Shown here: positions 1 to 9,490 of the stretch, piece by piece
How the letters are laid out: the number at the start of each line of letters is the position of its first letter
Position numbering within the stretch: the first letter of the stretch is position 1
DNA from: Magnetospirillum sp902729445
GTDB taxonomy: Bacteria > Pseudomonadota > Alphaproteobacteria > Rhodospirillales > Magnetospirillaceae
NCBI RefSeq assembly: GCF_902729445.1
Contig: NZ_CACVCE010000023.1
Span: 62,001 to 126,000 of the forward strand
Reading direction: 5' to 3'
Length of the DNA: 64,000 nt
Notes under the pieces: generated by a model
Databases searched by the model: none
Told to the model about the DNA's origin: nothing
Seen by the model: the letters and a program-made list of their open reading frames with translations, nothing else
Position numbers and translations under genes: made by a program

Positions 1-1
1 C

Positions 2-2410
2 ATCGCGCTGCAGCCGGGCGTCATCGGCGCGGAGGCCAACCGCCGCCTGGCCGCCTTCGCCCGCAAGATCGGCCCCGACCCGGCCAGCATCGATAGCGCC
101 AAGATCGGCGGCATGGCCGCCAACAATTCCAGCGGCATGTGCTGCGGCACCGCCGACAATTCCTATCAGACCCTGGTGACCATGCGGCTGATCCTGGCCG
201 ACGGCACCTTGGTCGATACCGGCGACGCGGCCTCGGTGGAACGCTTCCGCCACAGCCATGCCGGATTGCTGGCCGAACTGGCCGAACTGGGCCGCGCCAC
301 CCGCGCCGACCAGGCGTTGGCCGAACGCATCCGCGCCAAGTTCGCCATCAAGAACACCACCGGCTACGGGCTGAATTCGCTGGTGGATTTCGAGGACCCG
401 CTCGACATCTTGCAGCATCTGATGATCGGGTCCGAGGGCACCTTGGGCTTCATCGCCGAGATCACCTATCGCACCGTGCCCGATCACGCCGACAAGGCCA
501 GCACCTTGATGCTGTTTCCCGACCTGGCCGAGGCCTGCCGGGCGGTGGCGATCTTGAAAAGCCACCCGGTGGCGGCGGTGGAACTGATGGACCGCCCGGC
601 GCTGCGCGCCGTCGAGGACAAGCCCGGCATGCCGGACGGTCTGGCCGATCTGCCCGACCAGGCCGCCGCCCTGCTGGTGGAAACCCGTGCCGAGAACGCG
701 GCCGCCCTGGCCGCCAATATCGAGGCGATCAGCCAGGCTCTGGCCGGCTTTGGTTTCGCCCGGCCCCATGCCTTCACCACCGATTCCGGCGAGAGCGCCA
801 AACTGTGGAAGATCAGGAAGGGCCTGTTTCCGGCGGTGGGCGCGGTCCGCAAGGTCGGGACCACGGTGATCATCGAGGACGTCGCCTTCAAGATTCCCGA
901 CCTGGCCGCCGCCACCCTTGACCTGCAGGCGCTGCTGACCCGGCACGCTTATCCGGAAGCGATCATTTTCGGCCATGCGCTGGACGGCAATCTGCACTTC
1001 GTCTTCACCCAGGATTTCGGGCAAGAGGCGGAAGTGAAACGCTACGCCGCCCTGATGGACGACGTCGCCGATCTGGTGGTCAACAAGTATGACGGGTCCT
1101 TGAAGGCCGAACACGGAACCGGCCGCAACATGGCGCCCTTCGTCGCCCTGGAATGGGGCACCCAGGCCCACGCCTTGATGTGGCGGATCAAGCGGCTGCT
1201 GGACCCGCAGGGGCTGCTCAATCCCGGTGTCATCATGGATGACAACCCGCATGCCCATCTCGAGAATTTGAAGCCGCTGCCGCCGGCCGATCCTTTGGTC
1301 GATACCTGCATCGAATGCGGCTTCTGCGAAAGGATGTGCCCGTCGCATGGCCTGACCCTGTCGCCCCGCCAGCGCATCACCGGCTGGCGCGAGATCTCGC
1401 GCGCCGATGCCGCCGGGGAAGACAGCCGGGCCTTGTCGACGCTTTACGATTACATGGGGCTCGACACCTGCGCCGCCTGCGGCTTGTGCGCCACCGCCTG
1501 TCCGGTCGGCATCGAGACCGGCAGTCTGATCAAGGCGCTGCGCGGGCGCAAGGCGGGCGGCCTTGAAAAGGGAATCGGCCGGCTGGCCGGCAAATATTTC
1601 GGCGCCACCCTGACCGCCACCCGCCTGGGCCTGGCGGCCGCGTCGCTGGTGCGCCGCCACTGGCCGCGCCCGGCCCAGTCACCCCGACCGGGCAAGCCAG
1701 CTTCGACCGGCGACGCGGTGGTCTATATCCCGTCCTGCGCCTCGCGAGCCATGGGCACGGCGGCGTCGGATGGCGAGACCCGGCCTTTAACCTCGGTGGT
1801 CGCCACCATCTTCGACCGCGCCGGCTTCGCCATGGTGCTGCCCGACGGGCTGGACGAACTGTGCTGCGGGTTGCCGTTCGAAAGCCGCGGCCTGGCCGCC
1901 ACCGCCCAATCCAAGGGCGACCAGATGCTGGCCGCCCTGATCACGGCCAGCGACGGCGGCCGGTTGCCGGTGGTGATGGACACCTCGGCCTGTTCCAACC
2001 GGCTGAAGGCGATCCGCCAGGCCGGCCTGACCGTGCTGGACCTGGTCGAGTTCCTGGCCACCCGTGCCCTTCCGCGCCTGACCATCCGGCGCCAGACCGG
2101 CCCGGTGCTGCTGCATGTGCCCTGTTCGATCAAGAAGCAGGGGCTGGAAGAGGCGATGATCGCCCTGGCCCGGGCCTGCGCCGATCAGGTGGTGGTGCCG
2201 GAATCGGTCACCTGTTGCGGCTTCGGCGGCGATCGCGGTTTCGCCGTGCCGGAATTGAACAGCCACGCCTTGCGCCGACTGACGGTGCCCGAGACCTGCC
2301 CAGAGGGATTTTCCGCCAACCGCACCTGCGAGATCGGTTTGACCGAGCATGCCGGCATCCCCTATCGCTCCATCGCCTATCTGGTCGAGCGCTTAAGTCG
2401 AATGGCATAG
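2..2410 (+). CDS. FAD-binding and 4Fe-4S oxidoreductase, D-lactate dehydrogenase type (5' partial)
   Basis: Flavin-linked 2-hydroxyacid (probably D-lactate) dehydrogenase that would feed electrons to the respiratory chain. The frame is open to the first base of the window, so the N-terminus is missing. The visible part starts inside the FAD-binding PCMH domain (QPGVIGAEANRR, then GGMAANNSSGMCCGT), followed by the FAD-oxidase C domain with HALDGNLHFVF and the AEHGTGRNMAPF signature. After these come two 4Fe-4S clusters (CIECGFCERMCPSHG, CAACGLCATACPVG) and two CCG-type segments (ELCCGLPFES and VTCCGFGGD). This FAD/Fe-S fusion layout is that of the single-chain Dld-II/GlcD-GlcF class. Glycolate or another 2-hydroxyacid remains possible as substrate. 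A STAS gene follows 75 bp downstream. Confidence 0.85.
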   Translation: MALQPGVIGAEANRRLAAFARKIGPDPASIDSAKIGGMAANNSSGMCCGTADNSYQTLVTMRLILADGTLVDTGDAASVERFRHSHAGLLAELAELGRATRADQALAERIRAKFAIKNTTGYGLNSLVDFEDPLDILQHLMIGSEGTLGFIAEITYRTVPDHADKASTLMLFPDLAEACRAVAILKSHPVAAVELMDRPALRAVEDKPGMPDGLADLPDQAAALLVETRAENAAALAANIEAISQALAGFGFARPHAFTTDSGESAKLWKIRKGLFPAVGAVRKVGTTVIIEDVAFKIPDLAAATLDLQALLTRHAYPEAIIFGHALDGNLHFVFTQDFGQEAEVKRYAALMDDVADLVVNKYDGSLKAEHGTGRNMAPFVALEWGTQAHALMWRIKRLLDPQGLLNPGVIMDDNPHAHLENLKPLPPADPLVDTCIECGFCERMCPSHGLTLSPRQRITGWREISRADAAGEDSRALSTLYDYMGLDTCAACGLCATACPVGIETGSLIKALRGRKAGGLEKGIGRLAGKYFGATLTATRLGLAAASLVRRHWPRPAQSPRPGKPASTGDAVVYIPSCASRAMGTAASDGETRPLTSVVATIFDRAGFAMVLPDGLDELCCGLPFESRGLAATAQSKGDQMLAALITASDGGRLPVVMDTSACSNRLKAIRQAGLTVLDLVEFLATRALPRLTIRRQTGPVLLHVPCSIKKQGLEEAMIALARACADQVVVPESVTCCGFGGDRGFAVPELNSHALRRLTVPETCPEGFSANRTCEIGLTEHAGIPYRSIAYLVERLSRMA

Positions 2411-2485
2411 GCCAGAGGTGATGCGGACAGGCGCGGATGTGTGTAAGGTAGCGCCTGTGTGCAACGCCAGGGGTAGTGGTGCTCG

Positions 2486-2794
2486 ATGGAGTACGTGGTT
2501 GAGAACGAGCAGGGCGACAATTCCGGGATTGTCATCTGTCTGACCGGGCGGGTCGATTATGCGGCGGTCGGCAGCTTCACGTCGATCATCGAGACCGCGC
2601 AGGAATTGGCGCCCAAGCGGCTGCGGGTCGACATGACCCGGGTGTCCGGCATCGATTCGGTCGGGTTCGGCCTGATGATCATGCTGCGCGAGGCATTGCC
2701 GACCGCGCAGATCGTCCTGTCGGGCGCCGAAGGCGTGGCCAAGCGGCTGCTGGGCCTGTTCGACGCCTCCAGCCTGTTCGAAATCCGCGAATAA
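2486..2794 (+). CDS. STAS-domain protein (anti-sigma factor antagonist-like)
   Basis: A 102-residue single-domain protein. The central stretch MTRVSGIDSVGFGLMIMLRE matches the STAS core around the conserved Ser of SpoIIAA-like antagonists, which is phosphorylated by partner HPK-like kinases. The fold probably covers the whole protein (sheet-helix pattern, no membrane segment). No anti-sigma kinase, phosphatase or sigma factor is adjacent, so the partner cannot be named; related STAS proteins also act in chemotaxis or stress modules. It ends 6 bp before the convergent prfC stop, leaving no room for a separate terminator. Confidence 0.75.
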   Translation: MEYVVENEQGDNSGIVICLTGRVDYAAVGSFTSIIETAQELAPKRLRVDMTRVSGIDSVGFGLMIMLREALPTAQIVLSGAEGVAKRLLGLFDASSLFEIRE

Positions 2795-2800
2795 GCCGGC

Positions 2801-4387
2801 TTAATGCTGCTCGCGGGTGGCGGTGAAGCGGACCTTGGGGAAATCCTGGCCGGCCCGGCCCAATTGCCATGAATTGCGCGCCAGATAGACCAGGCCGCCA
2901 TCGCGGTCTTCAGCCATGTTCGACTTGTTGGCGGCCATGAAGCGCTCCATCTCGGCCGGCTCGTCGGCGAAGACCCAGCGGGCGGTGACGAAGCCGCCAT
3001 CCTCGAACCCGGCCTTGATATTGTATTCGGCCCCGATGCGGGTGGTCAGCACGTCGAACTGCAAGGGGCCGACCACGCCGACGATCCAGGTCGAGCCGTC
3101 CAGCGGCTTGAACACCTGGCTGACTCCTTCCTCGGCCAGATCGTCCAGCGCCTTCTTCAATTGCTTGGCCTTCATCGGGTCGTCCAGGCGGACCCGGCGC
3201 AGCACTTCCGGGGCAAAGGTGGGAATGCCCAGGAAGTTGATGTCCTCGCCCTCGGTCATGGTGTCGCCGATGCGCAATTGCCCGTGGTTGGGGATGCCCA
3301 TGATGTCGCCGGGGAAGGCCTCTTCCGCCAGTTCGCGGCTTTGCGCCAGGAAGAACACCGGATTGTAGACCGCCATCACCTTGCCCGACCGCACATGCTT
3401 GAGCTTCATGCCGCGCTTGAACTGGCCCGAGCAGATGCGGAAAAAGGCGATGCGGTCGCGGTGGTTGGGATCCATGTTGGCCTGGATCTTGAACACGAAG
3501 CCCGAGACCTTGTCTTCGGCCGGCTCGACGATGCGGGTGTCGGCCTTGCGGGCCAGGGGGGCGGGGGCCAGCCGGCCGACGCCCCTCAGCAATTCGGCGA
3601 CGCCGAAGGTCTTCAAGGCCGAGCCGAAGAAGACCGGGGTCAGGTGACCGGCCAGGAAGCTTTCCAGATCGAATTCGGGATAACCGCCCCTGACCAGCTC
3701 GACATCGTCGCGAAGCTTGTCGGCGGCGGCCTTTCCCACCGCCTCGTCCAGGCGGGGATCGTCCAGGCTGGCATCGACGGCGATTTCGGCGATGTGGTCG
3801 CCGCGGCCGGGATCGAACAAGATCACCCGGTCGCGCAGCAGGTCATAGACGCCCTTCAGGTCGCGGCCCATGCCGATGGGCCAGGTGACCGGGGCGACGT
3901 CGAGCGCCAGGGTCTTCTCGATCTCGTCCAACAGGTCCAGGGGATCGCGGCCCTCGCGATCGACTTTGTTGACGAAGGTGACGATGGGCACGTCGCGCAG
4001 GCGGCACACCTCGAACAGCTTCAGGGTCTGGGTCTCGATGCCCTTGGCGGCGTCCAGCACCATGACCGCCGAATCGACGGCGGTCAGGGTGCGGTAGGTG
4101 TCTTCCGAGAAATCTTCGTGGCCGGGCGTGTCCAGAAGGTTGTAGGACAGGCCCTCATGTTCGAAACTCATCACCGAGGCCGACACCGAGATGCCGCGTT
4201 CCTTTTCGATGGCCATCCAGTCCGACCGGGTGCGGCGCTGCTCGCCCCTGGCGCGCACGGCGCCGGCCATCTGGATGGCGCCGCCGAACATCAGAAGCTT
4301 TTCGGTCAGCGTGGTCTTGCCCGCATCGGGATGCGAGATGATGGCGAAGGTGCGCCGAAGCGCCAGTTCCTGGATCAGCGTGCTCAT
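2801..4387 (-). CDS. prfC: Peptide chain release factor 3
   Basis: Translational GTPase that recycles RF1/RF2 from the ribosome after peptide release. The N-terminus reads MSTLIQELALRRTFAIISHP followed by the G1 loop DAGKTTLTEK; G3 is DTPGHEDFS and G4 is FVNKVDRE. The chosen ATG gives 528 residues, the normal RF3 length; the frame stays open about 96 codons further upstream, but that part has no RF3 similarity. C-terminal RF3 domains are intact to the stop. It is convergent with the STAS gene and divergent from a small ribbon-helix-helix-like gene whose start lies 63 bp away. Confidence 0.96.
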   Translation of the reverse strand: MSTLIQELALRRTFAIISHPDAGKTTLTEKLLMFGGAIQMAGAVRARGEQRRTRSDWMAIEKERGISVSASVMSFEHEGLSYNLLDTPGHEDFSEDTYRTLTAVDSAVMVLDAAKGIETQTLKLFEVCRLRDVPIVTFVNKVDREGRDPLDLLDEIEKTLALDVAPVTWPIGMGRDLKGVYDLLRDRVILFDPGRGDHIAEIAVDASLDDPRLDEAVGKAAADKLRDDVELVRGGYPEFDLESFLAGHLTPVFFGSALKTFGVAELLRGVGRLAPAPLARKADTRIVEPAEDKVSGFVFKIQANMDPNHRDRIAFFRICSGQFKRGMKLKHVRSGKVMAVYNPVFFLAQSRELAEEAFPGDIMGIPNHGQLRIGDTMTEGEDINFLGIPTFAPEVLRRVRLDDPMKAKQLKKALDDLAEEGVSQVFKPLDGSTWIVGVVGPLQFDVLTTRIGAEYNIKAGFEDGGFVTARWVFADEPAEMERFMAANKSNMAEDRDGGLVYLARNSWQLGRAGQDFPKVRFTATREQH

Positions 4388-4450
4388 GGGGGCGGTTTTT
4401 CCCCGGTTCTGCACCGGAAAGCAAGCGAATTGACGAAAGGAAGGCTGTCC

Positions 4451-4645
4451 ATGACCACGCTTATCCTGCCACCCGATCTGGCCGACCGCCTGGACGCCGT
4501 CGCCCGCCGTCTGCGCCGCAAGCCCGAGGAATGCGCGCTCGCGGCCATCCGCACCTTCATCGAGGATTGCGAAGACAACGCCCGGCTGGCAACCAGCCTG
4601 AACCCCGACGGCATCGCCCGCCCGCCCGAGGATTTTTGGGATTAG
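4451..4645 (+). CDS. Small ribbon-helix-helix-like protein (CopG/antitoxin type)
   Basis: A 64-residue protein with a good ribosome site (AAAGGAAGG) ahead of ATG. The N-terminal strand TLILPPDLADRLDAVARRL followed by a helix rich in Arg/Glu and a second helix (ALAAIRTFIEDCEDN) is the pattern of ribbon-helix-helix DNA-binding proteins such as CopG/ParD antitoxins. The tail ends PPEDFWD. No toxin-like gene follows: the next gene is a diguanylate cyclase 64 bp on, and prfC is divergent. It may be an orphan antitoxin or a small transcription factor; the function is inferred from fold pattern only. Confidence 0.6.
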   Translation: MTTLILPPDLADRLDAVARRLRRKPEECALAAIRTFIEDCEDNARLATSLNPDGIARPPEDFWD

Positions 4646-4709
4646 CACACAAGGTTGAAAATCCCTTATAGTCATTGGTCATAGTGCAGCGATTAGGCGC
4701 TCCCCTCCG

Positions 4710-5972
4710 ATGCAGCTTTCGATCTCGCGTACCTTGGTGGTGATCTACTCGGCGATCGCCGTGGTGTCGTTCGCGGCCATCGGCATGGCCAGCACCTGGA
4801 TTCAGGAACGTTCCGTCACCACCATCGCCGCCGCCGAGTCACGCCGCAACGCCGAACTGATCTTCCAGAATCTCTATTCGGTGATGCGCAAGGGCTGGAG
4901 CAAGGCCGAGATCACCGATCTGGTCGGCCGCATGAACGACGCCATCCCCGACATCCGGGTGTCGGTCTATCGCAGCCAGCAGGTGGCCGATTCCTTCGGC
5001 GAGATCGAGGGCGACCGCGTGGTGCGCAGCACCGACCAGGACATCGCCGCCGCCATGGCCTTGGGCCAGGACCGGCTGATCACCCTGGGCGACACGCTGC
5101 GCTATATCTATCCGGTCACCGTCAGCGCCGAGTGCCAGGAATGCCATGTCGGGGCGAAGATCGGATCGGTCAACGGGGTGATCGACATCCGTTTCCCGAT
5201 CTCGCGCCTGCGGGTGCCGCTGGAATTCACCCTGGGCACCATCACCTGGGTCTTCACCGCCGTCATCGCCATCATCTTCGTGCTGGTGCTGGTCAAGGTC
5301 CGCTATCTGGTGGCGCGGCCGATCACCAATCTGGCCCGCCACATCGACGGCATCGTCGTCTCGGGCGACCTGTCGCGCCGCGTCACCGGCCGGTCCTATC
5401 AATGGCTGTCCGAGGTGGGCTCGCTGGCCCACAACTTCAACCGCCTGATGGAGGACCTGGAAAGCAGCCGCGCCGCCCTGGTCGAGCAATCCATTACCGA
5501 CCCGCTGACCGGCCTGGCCAATCGCCGCCGCTTTTCCGAGGCCCTGGCCGCCGAAGTGGTGCGTTCGCAGCGCTACGGCCATCCGTTCGGGCTGATCATG
5601 CTGGATCTCGACGGCTTCAAGCCGATCAACGACCGCCACGGCCACGCCGCCGGCGACATGGTGCTGTCGGCCGTCGCCGAGGCGCTGACCGCCAATGTGC
5701 GGGTCAACGACCTGGCCGCCCGGTTGGGCGGCGACGAATTCGTGGTGCTGCTGCCGGAAACCGGGCCGGAAGGCATCAAGGCGCTGTGCGACAAGCTGAC
5801 CCACGCCATCCACGCCCTGCGGGTCACCACCGCCACCGCCGAATTGTCGGTGGGTGTCAGCCTGGGCGCGGCGCTGTTCCCCGACCAGGGCCGCTCGGCC
5901 GGCGAATTGCTGGCCCGCGCCGATGCCGCCATGTATGCCGACAAGGGACGGCACAAGAGCCGGGGGTTCTAA
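4710..5972 (+). CDS. Membrane diguanylate cyclase with periplasmic CxxCH sensor, HAMP and GGDEF
   Basis: Makes c-di-GMP from GTP. Order: membrane segment near residues 8-28, periplasmic domain to about 170, second membrane segment about 172-195, HAMP-like linker, GGDEF domain from about 255. The active-site motif GGDEF is intact (about residues 339-343). RVND lies five residues before it, a canonical RxxD inhibitory site, so product feedback is expected. The periplasmic part contains CQECH near residues 141-145, a c-type heme attachment motif, resembling Tll0287/DUF3365-type heme sensor domains. If heme is attached, the enzyme could sense redox state, O2 or NO. Heme binding is inferred from the motif only. 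Confidence 0.85.
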   Translation: MQLSISRTLVVIYSAIAVVSFAAIGMASTWIQERSVTTIAAAESRRNAELIFQNLYSVMRKGWSKAEITDLVGRMNDAIPDIRVSVYRSQQVADSFGEIEGDRVVRSTDQDIAAAMALGQDRLITLGDTLRYIYPVTVSAECQECHVGAKIGSVNGVIDIRFPISRLRVPLEFTLGTITWVFTAVIAIIFVLVLVKVRYLVARPITNLARHIDGIVVSGDLSRRVTGRSYQWLSEVGSLAHNFNRLMEDLESSRAALVEQSITDPLTGLANRRRFSEALAAEVVRSQRYGHPFGLIMLDLDGFKPINDRHGHAAGDMVLSAVAEALTANVRVNDLAARLGGDEFVVLLPETGPEGIKALCDKLTHAIHALRVTTATAELSVGVSLGAALFPDQGRSAGELLARADAAMYADKGRHKSRGF

Positions 5973-5979
5973 GCCCCGG
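5960..5979 (+). terminator. Possible weak hairpin at the convergent GGDEF/pheT junction
   Basis: CCGGGG, an 8-nt loop and CCCCGG overlap the stop codon of the diguanylate cyclase gene; a 12-nt palindrome CCTGCCGGCAGG follows at 5982-5993. There is no T run, so this is only a possible terminator. Confidence 0.25.
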
Positions 5980-5993
5980 CCCCTGCCGGCAGG

Positions 5994-8390
5994 TCAGCCG
6001 CGCAGCGTTCCCCCGGTGGCCTTGACCACCGCATCGACCACCTTCTTGGTCACCGCCTCGATCTCGTCGTCGGTCAGGGTCTTTTCGGTCGGCTGCAGGG
6101 TGATCGACACCGCCAGCGACTTCTTGCCCTCGCCGACATTCGGCCCTTCATACAGGTCGAACACCGAGGCGTCGGTGATCAGCGCCTTGTCGGCACCTCG
6201 CGCCGCCTTCAGCACCGTATCGGCGGCAACCTTGGCATCCAGCACGAAGGCGAAGTCGCGTTCAAGCGGCTGGAAGGCGGCCAGCTTCAACAGCGGCTTG
6301 GCCTTGGTCGCACGCGCCTTGACCGGCGGCAGGGCTTCCAGGAACAGCTCGAAGGCCACCATCGGCCCCTTGACGTCCATCTGGGTCAGGATGCCGGGAT
6401 GCATCTCGCCGAAGAAGGCGACGGCCTTGTTGCCCAGCTTCAAGGTGCCCGAGCGGCCGGGGTGGTACCAGGCCGGCGCTTCCGCCACCACCTGGAACGA
6501 ATCCGGGTTGGCCCCGGCGGCATTGATGGCGGCCAGCAGATCGGCCTTGGCGTCGAACAGATCGACGGCCCGGGCCTTGTCGGCCCAATGGCGGGCGCTA
6601 GCGCGGCCGGCGCGAAGACCGGCGGCGACGGCGCGCTGCTGGCCGGGCATCGGACCGTCGAATTGCGGGCCGATCTCGAACAGGGCCAGGTCCTTGAAGC
6701 CACGGTCGGCGTTGCGGCCGGCCGCCGCCACCAGATTGGGCAGCAGGCTGGGGCGCATGCAATCCAGGTCGGCCGAGATCGGGTTGGCCAGATGCAACTC
6801 GGGCGCGCCGCCGCCGAACAGCTTGGCCTGGTTCGAGGCCAGGAACGACCAGGTGACGGTCTCGACCATGCCGCGCGTCGCCAGATGACGGCGCACGAAC
6901 GAGGCGCGGCGCTGGCCGGGCGTCAGCACCGGCTTCGGCGTGGTCGGGCGCGGCAGCGGCACTTCCGGCAGCTTGTCGAAGCCGTTGACGCGGATCACCT
7001 CTTCCACCAGATCGTGCTCGGCCGAGATGTCGCCGCGCCAGGACGGCGGCACCACCAGCAGACCGCCGGCATGTTCCGACACCGTGCAGCCCAGGCCCCT
7101 CAGGATGGCTTCCTGCTTGGCGACCGCCACATCGACGCCGCCCAGGCCGGCGACACGGGCCGGGCGCAGCACGATCGATTTCTGCCATTCCGGCGGTTCG
7201 CCGGCGACGATGATGTCCGACGCTTCGCCGCCGCACAGTTGAAGGATCAGCCGGGTGGCGATCTCGGTGGCATCGACCAGGAAGGCCGGATCGACGCCGC
7301 GCTCGAAGCGGAAGCGGGCGTCGGACAGGATGTCCAGCTTGCGGCCCGTCGCGGCGGTGCGGATCGGGTCGAAAGTGGCGGTTTCCAGGAAGACCTCGGT
7401 GGTCGTCTCGGTGCAGCCCGAATGCTCGCCGCCCATGATGCCGGCCAGGGCTTCCGGCCCGGCCTCGTCGGCGATCACCGTCATGGTCGGCTCAAGCGCA
7501 TAGGTCTTGCCGTTCAGGGCCACCAATTGCTCGCCGGATCGCGCCAGGCGGGCGCGGATGTCGCCCTTGACCTTGCCAGCGTCGAACACATGCAGCGGCC
7601 GCGCCAGGTCGTAGGTGACGTAATTGGTGATGTCCACCAGGGCGGAAATCGGACGCAGGCCGATGGCGGTCAGGCGGTCCTTCAGCCAGGCCGGGCTTTC
7701 GCCGTTCCTGACGCCCTTGATCATGCGGCCGACGAACATCGGGCAGGCCGAGGCGGTGTCGGCGGAAAATTCCAGCTTGACCCCGATCGGCGACTTGAAG
7801 GTGCCCTTGACCGGGCTTGCATCCAGCGGCTTCAGCGTGCCCAGGCCCGAGGCGGCCAGGTCGCGGGCGATGCCGCGCACGCCCAGGCAGTCGGCGCGGT
7901 TGGGGGTGATCGACACCTCGATCATCGGATCGACGCTCAAGATATCGACCAGCTTGGTGCCGGGCGTCAGCGTGGCGTCCAGTTCGGCGATGCCGTCATG
8001 GTCCTCGCCCATCTCCAGCTCGCGCCACGAGCACATCATGCCCTGGCTTTCGACGCCGCGGACATTGCCCTTCTTCAGGGGCTGGCCGGTGGCGGGAATG
8101 ACCACGCCGGGCTGGGCCAGGATCACCTTCAGGCCGGCCCGGGCGTTGGGCGCGCCGCACACCACCTGCAGCACCTGGCTGCCGTTATCGACCTTGCACA
8201 CCCGCAAACGGTCGGCGTCGGGATGCTTGTCGGCCTCCAGCACATGGCCGACGACGAAGCCGGAAAGCCGGGCGGCCGGATCGACCACCCCTTCCACTTC
8301 CAGACCCATCTCGGTCAGGCGGGTCTCGATCTCGGCCAGGGTGGCGGTGGTTTCCAGGTGGTCCTTCAACCAGGACAGGGTGAATTTCAT
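5994..8390 (-). CDS. pheT: Phenylalanine-tRNA ligase beta subunit
   Basis: Beta subunit of the alpha2-beta2 enzyme that charges tRNA-Phe. Length 798 residues is normal for the bacterial long form. It begins with MKFTLSWLKDHLETTATLAE, then the tRNA-binding OB domain (VGHVLEADKHPDADRLRVCKV, EMAP-like), the B3/B4 editing region, B5 and the C-terminal anticodon-binding FDX-ACB domain (FQPLERDFAFVLD near the end). The start ATG overlaps the pheS stop by 4 bp, indicating translational coupling. It is the last gene of the rpmI-rplT-pheS-pheT operon. Confidence 0.97.
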   Translation of the reverse strand: MKFTLSWLKDHLETTATLAEIETRLTEMGLEVEGVVDPAARLSGFVVGHVLEADKHPDADRLRVCKVDNGSQVLQVVCGAPNARAGLKVILAQPGVVIPATGQPLKKGNVRGVESQGMMCSWRELEMGEDHDGIAELDATLTPGTKLVDILSVDPMIEVSITPNRADCLGVRGIARDLAASGLGTLKPLDASPVKGTFKSPIGVKLEFSADTASACPMFVGRMIKGVRNGESPAWLKDRLTAIGLRPISALVDITNYVTYDLARPLHVFDAGKVKGDIRARLARSGEQLVALNGKTYALEPTMTVIADEAGPEALAGIMGGEHSGCTETTTEVFLETATFDPIRTAATGRKLDILSDARFRFERGVDPAFLVDATEIATRLILQLCGGEASDIIVAGEPPEWQKSIVLRPARVAGLGGVDVAVAKQEAILRGLGCTVSEHAGGLLVVPPSWRGDISAEHDLVEEVIRVNGFDKLPEVPLPRPTTPKPVLTPGQRRASFVRRHLATRGMVETVTWSFLASNQAKLFGGGAPELHLANPISADLDCMRPSLLPNLVAAAGRNADRGFKDLALFEIGPQFDGPMPGQQRAVAAGLRAGRASARHWADKARAVDLFDAKADLLAAINAAGANPDSFQVVAEAPAWYHPGRSGTLKLGNKAVAFFGEMHPGILTQMDVKGPMVAFELFLEALPPVKARATKAKPLLKLAAFQPLERDFAFVLDAKVAADTVLKAARGADKALITDASVFDLYEGPNVGEGKKSLAVSITLQPTEKTLTDDEIEAVTKKVVDAVVKATGGTLRG

Positions 8391-9466
8391 CGGGTCAGCC
8401 CCCCGGACAGCGTGGGCACGTCAAGGGGCACGAAGCCGTAATGCTTCAGCCACCTAAGGTCGGATTCGAAGAAGGTGCGCAGATCGGGGATGCCGTATTT
8501 CAGCATGGCGACGCGCTCGACGCCCATGCCGAAGGCGAAGCCCTGATACTCGTCGGGATCGATGTTGCAGGCCCGCAGGACGTTGGGATGGACCATGCCG
8601 CAGCCCAGGATTTCCAGCCAGCCTGCCCCGTTTCCAATTTTGAGCTCGCCACCCTCGCGCGAGCAGCCGATATCGACCTCGGCCGACGGTTCGGTGAAGG
8701 GGAAGAAGCTGGGGCGGAAGCGCACCGGCACCTCGTCCACCTCGAAGAAGGTGCGCACGAACTCGGCCAGCACGCCCTTCAGGTGGCCCATATGGGTCGC
8801 CTTGTCGATGACCAGACCCTCGATCTGATGGAACATCGGGGTGTGGGTCATGTCGGAATCGCAGCGATAGGTGCGACCGGGCGCGATGATGCGGATGGGC
8901 GGCTGGTTGGCCAGCATGGTGCGGATTTGCACCGGGCTGGTGTGGGTGCGCAGCAGATGGCGCGAGCCGTCTTCCTGTTCGCCGAAATAGAAGGTGTCGT
9001 GCATCTGCCGGGCCGGATGCTCGGCCGGGATGTTGAGCGCGGTGAAATTGTGGAAATCGTCCTCGATGTCGGGACCTTCCGCCACCTCGAAGCCCATGTT
9101 GGCGAAGATGGCGACCATCTCGTCCATCACCTGGGCGATGGGGTGGACGCGGCCCGATTGCGTGTCGGGGCGGACCGGAAGCGTGACATCGACCCGCTCG
9201 CGGGCCAGGCGCTGATCCAGGGCGGCGCTATCCAGCACCGCCTTGCGCGCGGCGATCGCTTCGGCCACCTGATCCTTGACCTGGTTCAGCGCGGCACCGG
9301 CGGCCTTGCGGGCCTCGGGGTCCATCTTGCCCAGCGACGCCATCAGGGCCGAGATGCTGCCCTTCTTGCCCAACAGCGCGACGCGCGCCGCTTCCAGGGC
9401 GTCACCGTCGGCGGCACCCTCGACCGAGGCCAGCGCGGCGGCCAGGATATTATCCAGATCTTCCAT
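8387..9466 (-). CDS. pheS: Phenylalanine-tRNA ligase alpha subunit
   Basis: Catalytic subunit of phenylalanyl-tRNA synthetase, class II. Motif 2 (FHQIEGLVIDKATHMGHLKG) and motif 3 (GFAFGMGVERVAMLKYGIPD) are clear, preceded by the N-terminal coiled coil. The ATG at 9466 gives MEDLDNILAAAL and 359 residues and has GGGGAA about 8 nt upstream; a GTG 7 codons further upstream lacks such a site. It is coupled to pheT by a 4-bp overlap. A stable hairpin lies between it and rplT. Confidence 0.96.
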   Translation of the reverse strand: MEDLDNILAAALASVEGAADGDALEAARVALLGKKGSISALMASLGKMDPEARKAAGAALNQVKDQVAEAIAARKAVLDSAALDQRLARERVDVTLPVRPDTQSGRVHPIAQVMDEMVAIFANMGFEVAEGPDIEDDFHNFTALNIPAEHPARQMHDTFYFGEQEDGSRHLLRTHTSPVQIRTMLANQPPIRIIAPGRTYRCDSDMTHTPMFHQIEGLVIDKATHMGHLKGVLAEFVRTFFEVDEVPVRFRPSFFPFTEPSAEVDIGCSREGGELKIGNGAGWLEILGCGMVHPNVLRACNIDPDEYQGFAFGMGVERVAMLKYGIPDLRTFFESDLRWLKHYGFVPLDVPTLSGGLTR

Positions 9467-9490
9467 CCCGAGTTCCCCATCAGACACGAA

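Noticed and set aside
3161..4645. Long plus-strand open frame across prfC
   Set aside because: It is a GC-driven shadow of prfC; only the last 65 codons (from 4451) have a ribosome site and a plausible protein.
4677..4687. Shared 11-mer GGTCATAGTGC upstream of the diguanylate cyclase and of ccoN (48300-48310)
   Set aside because: It could be a shared -10 region, but no FNR box lies upstream of the first copy, and 11 bases in two places may be coincidence.
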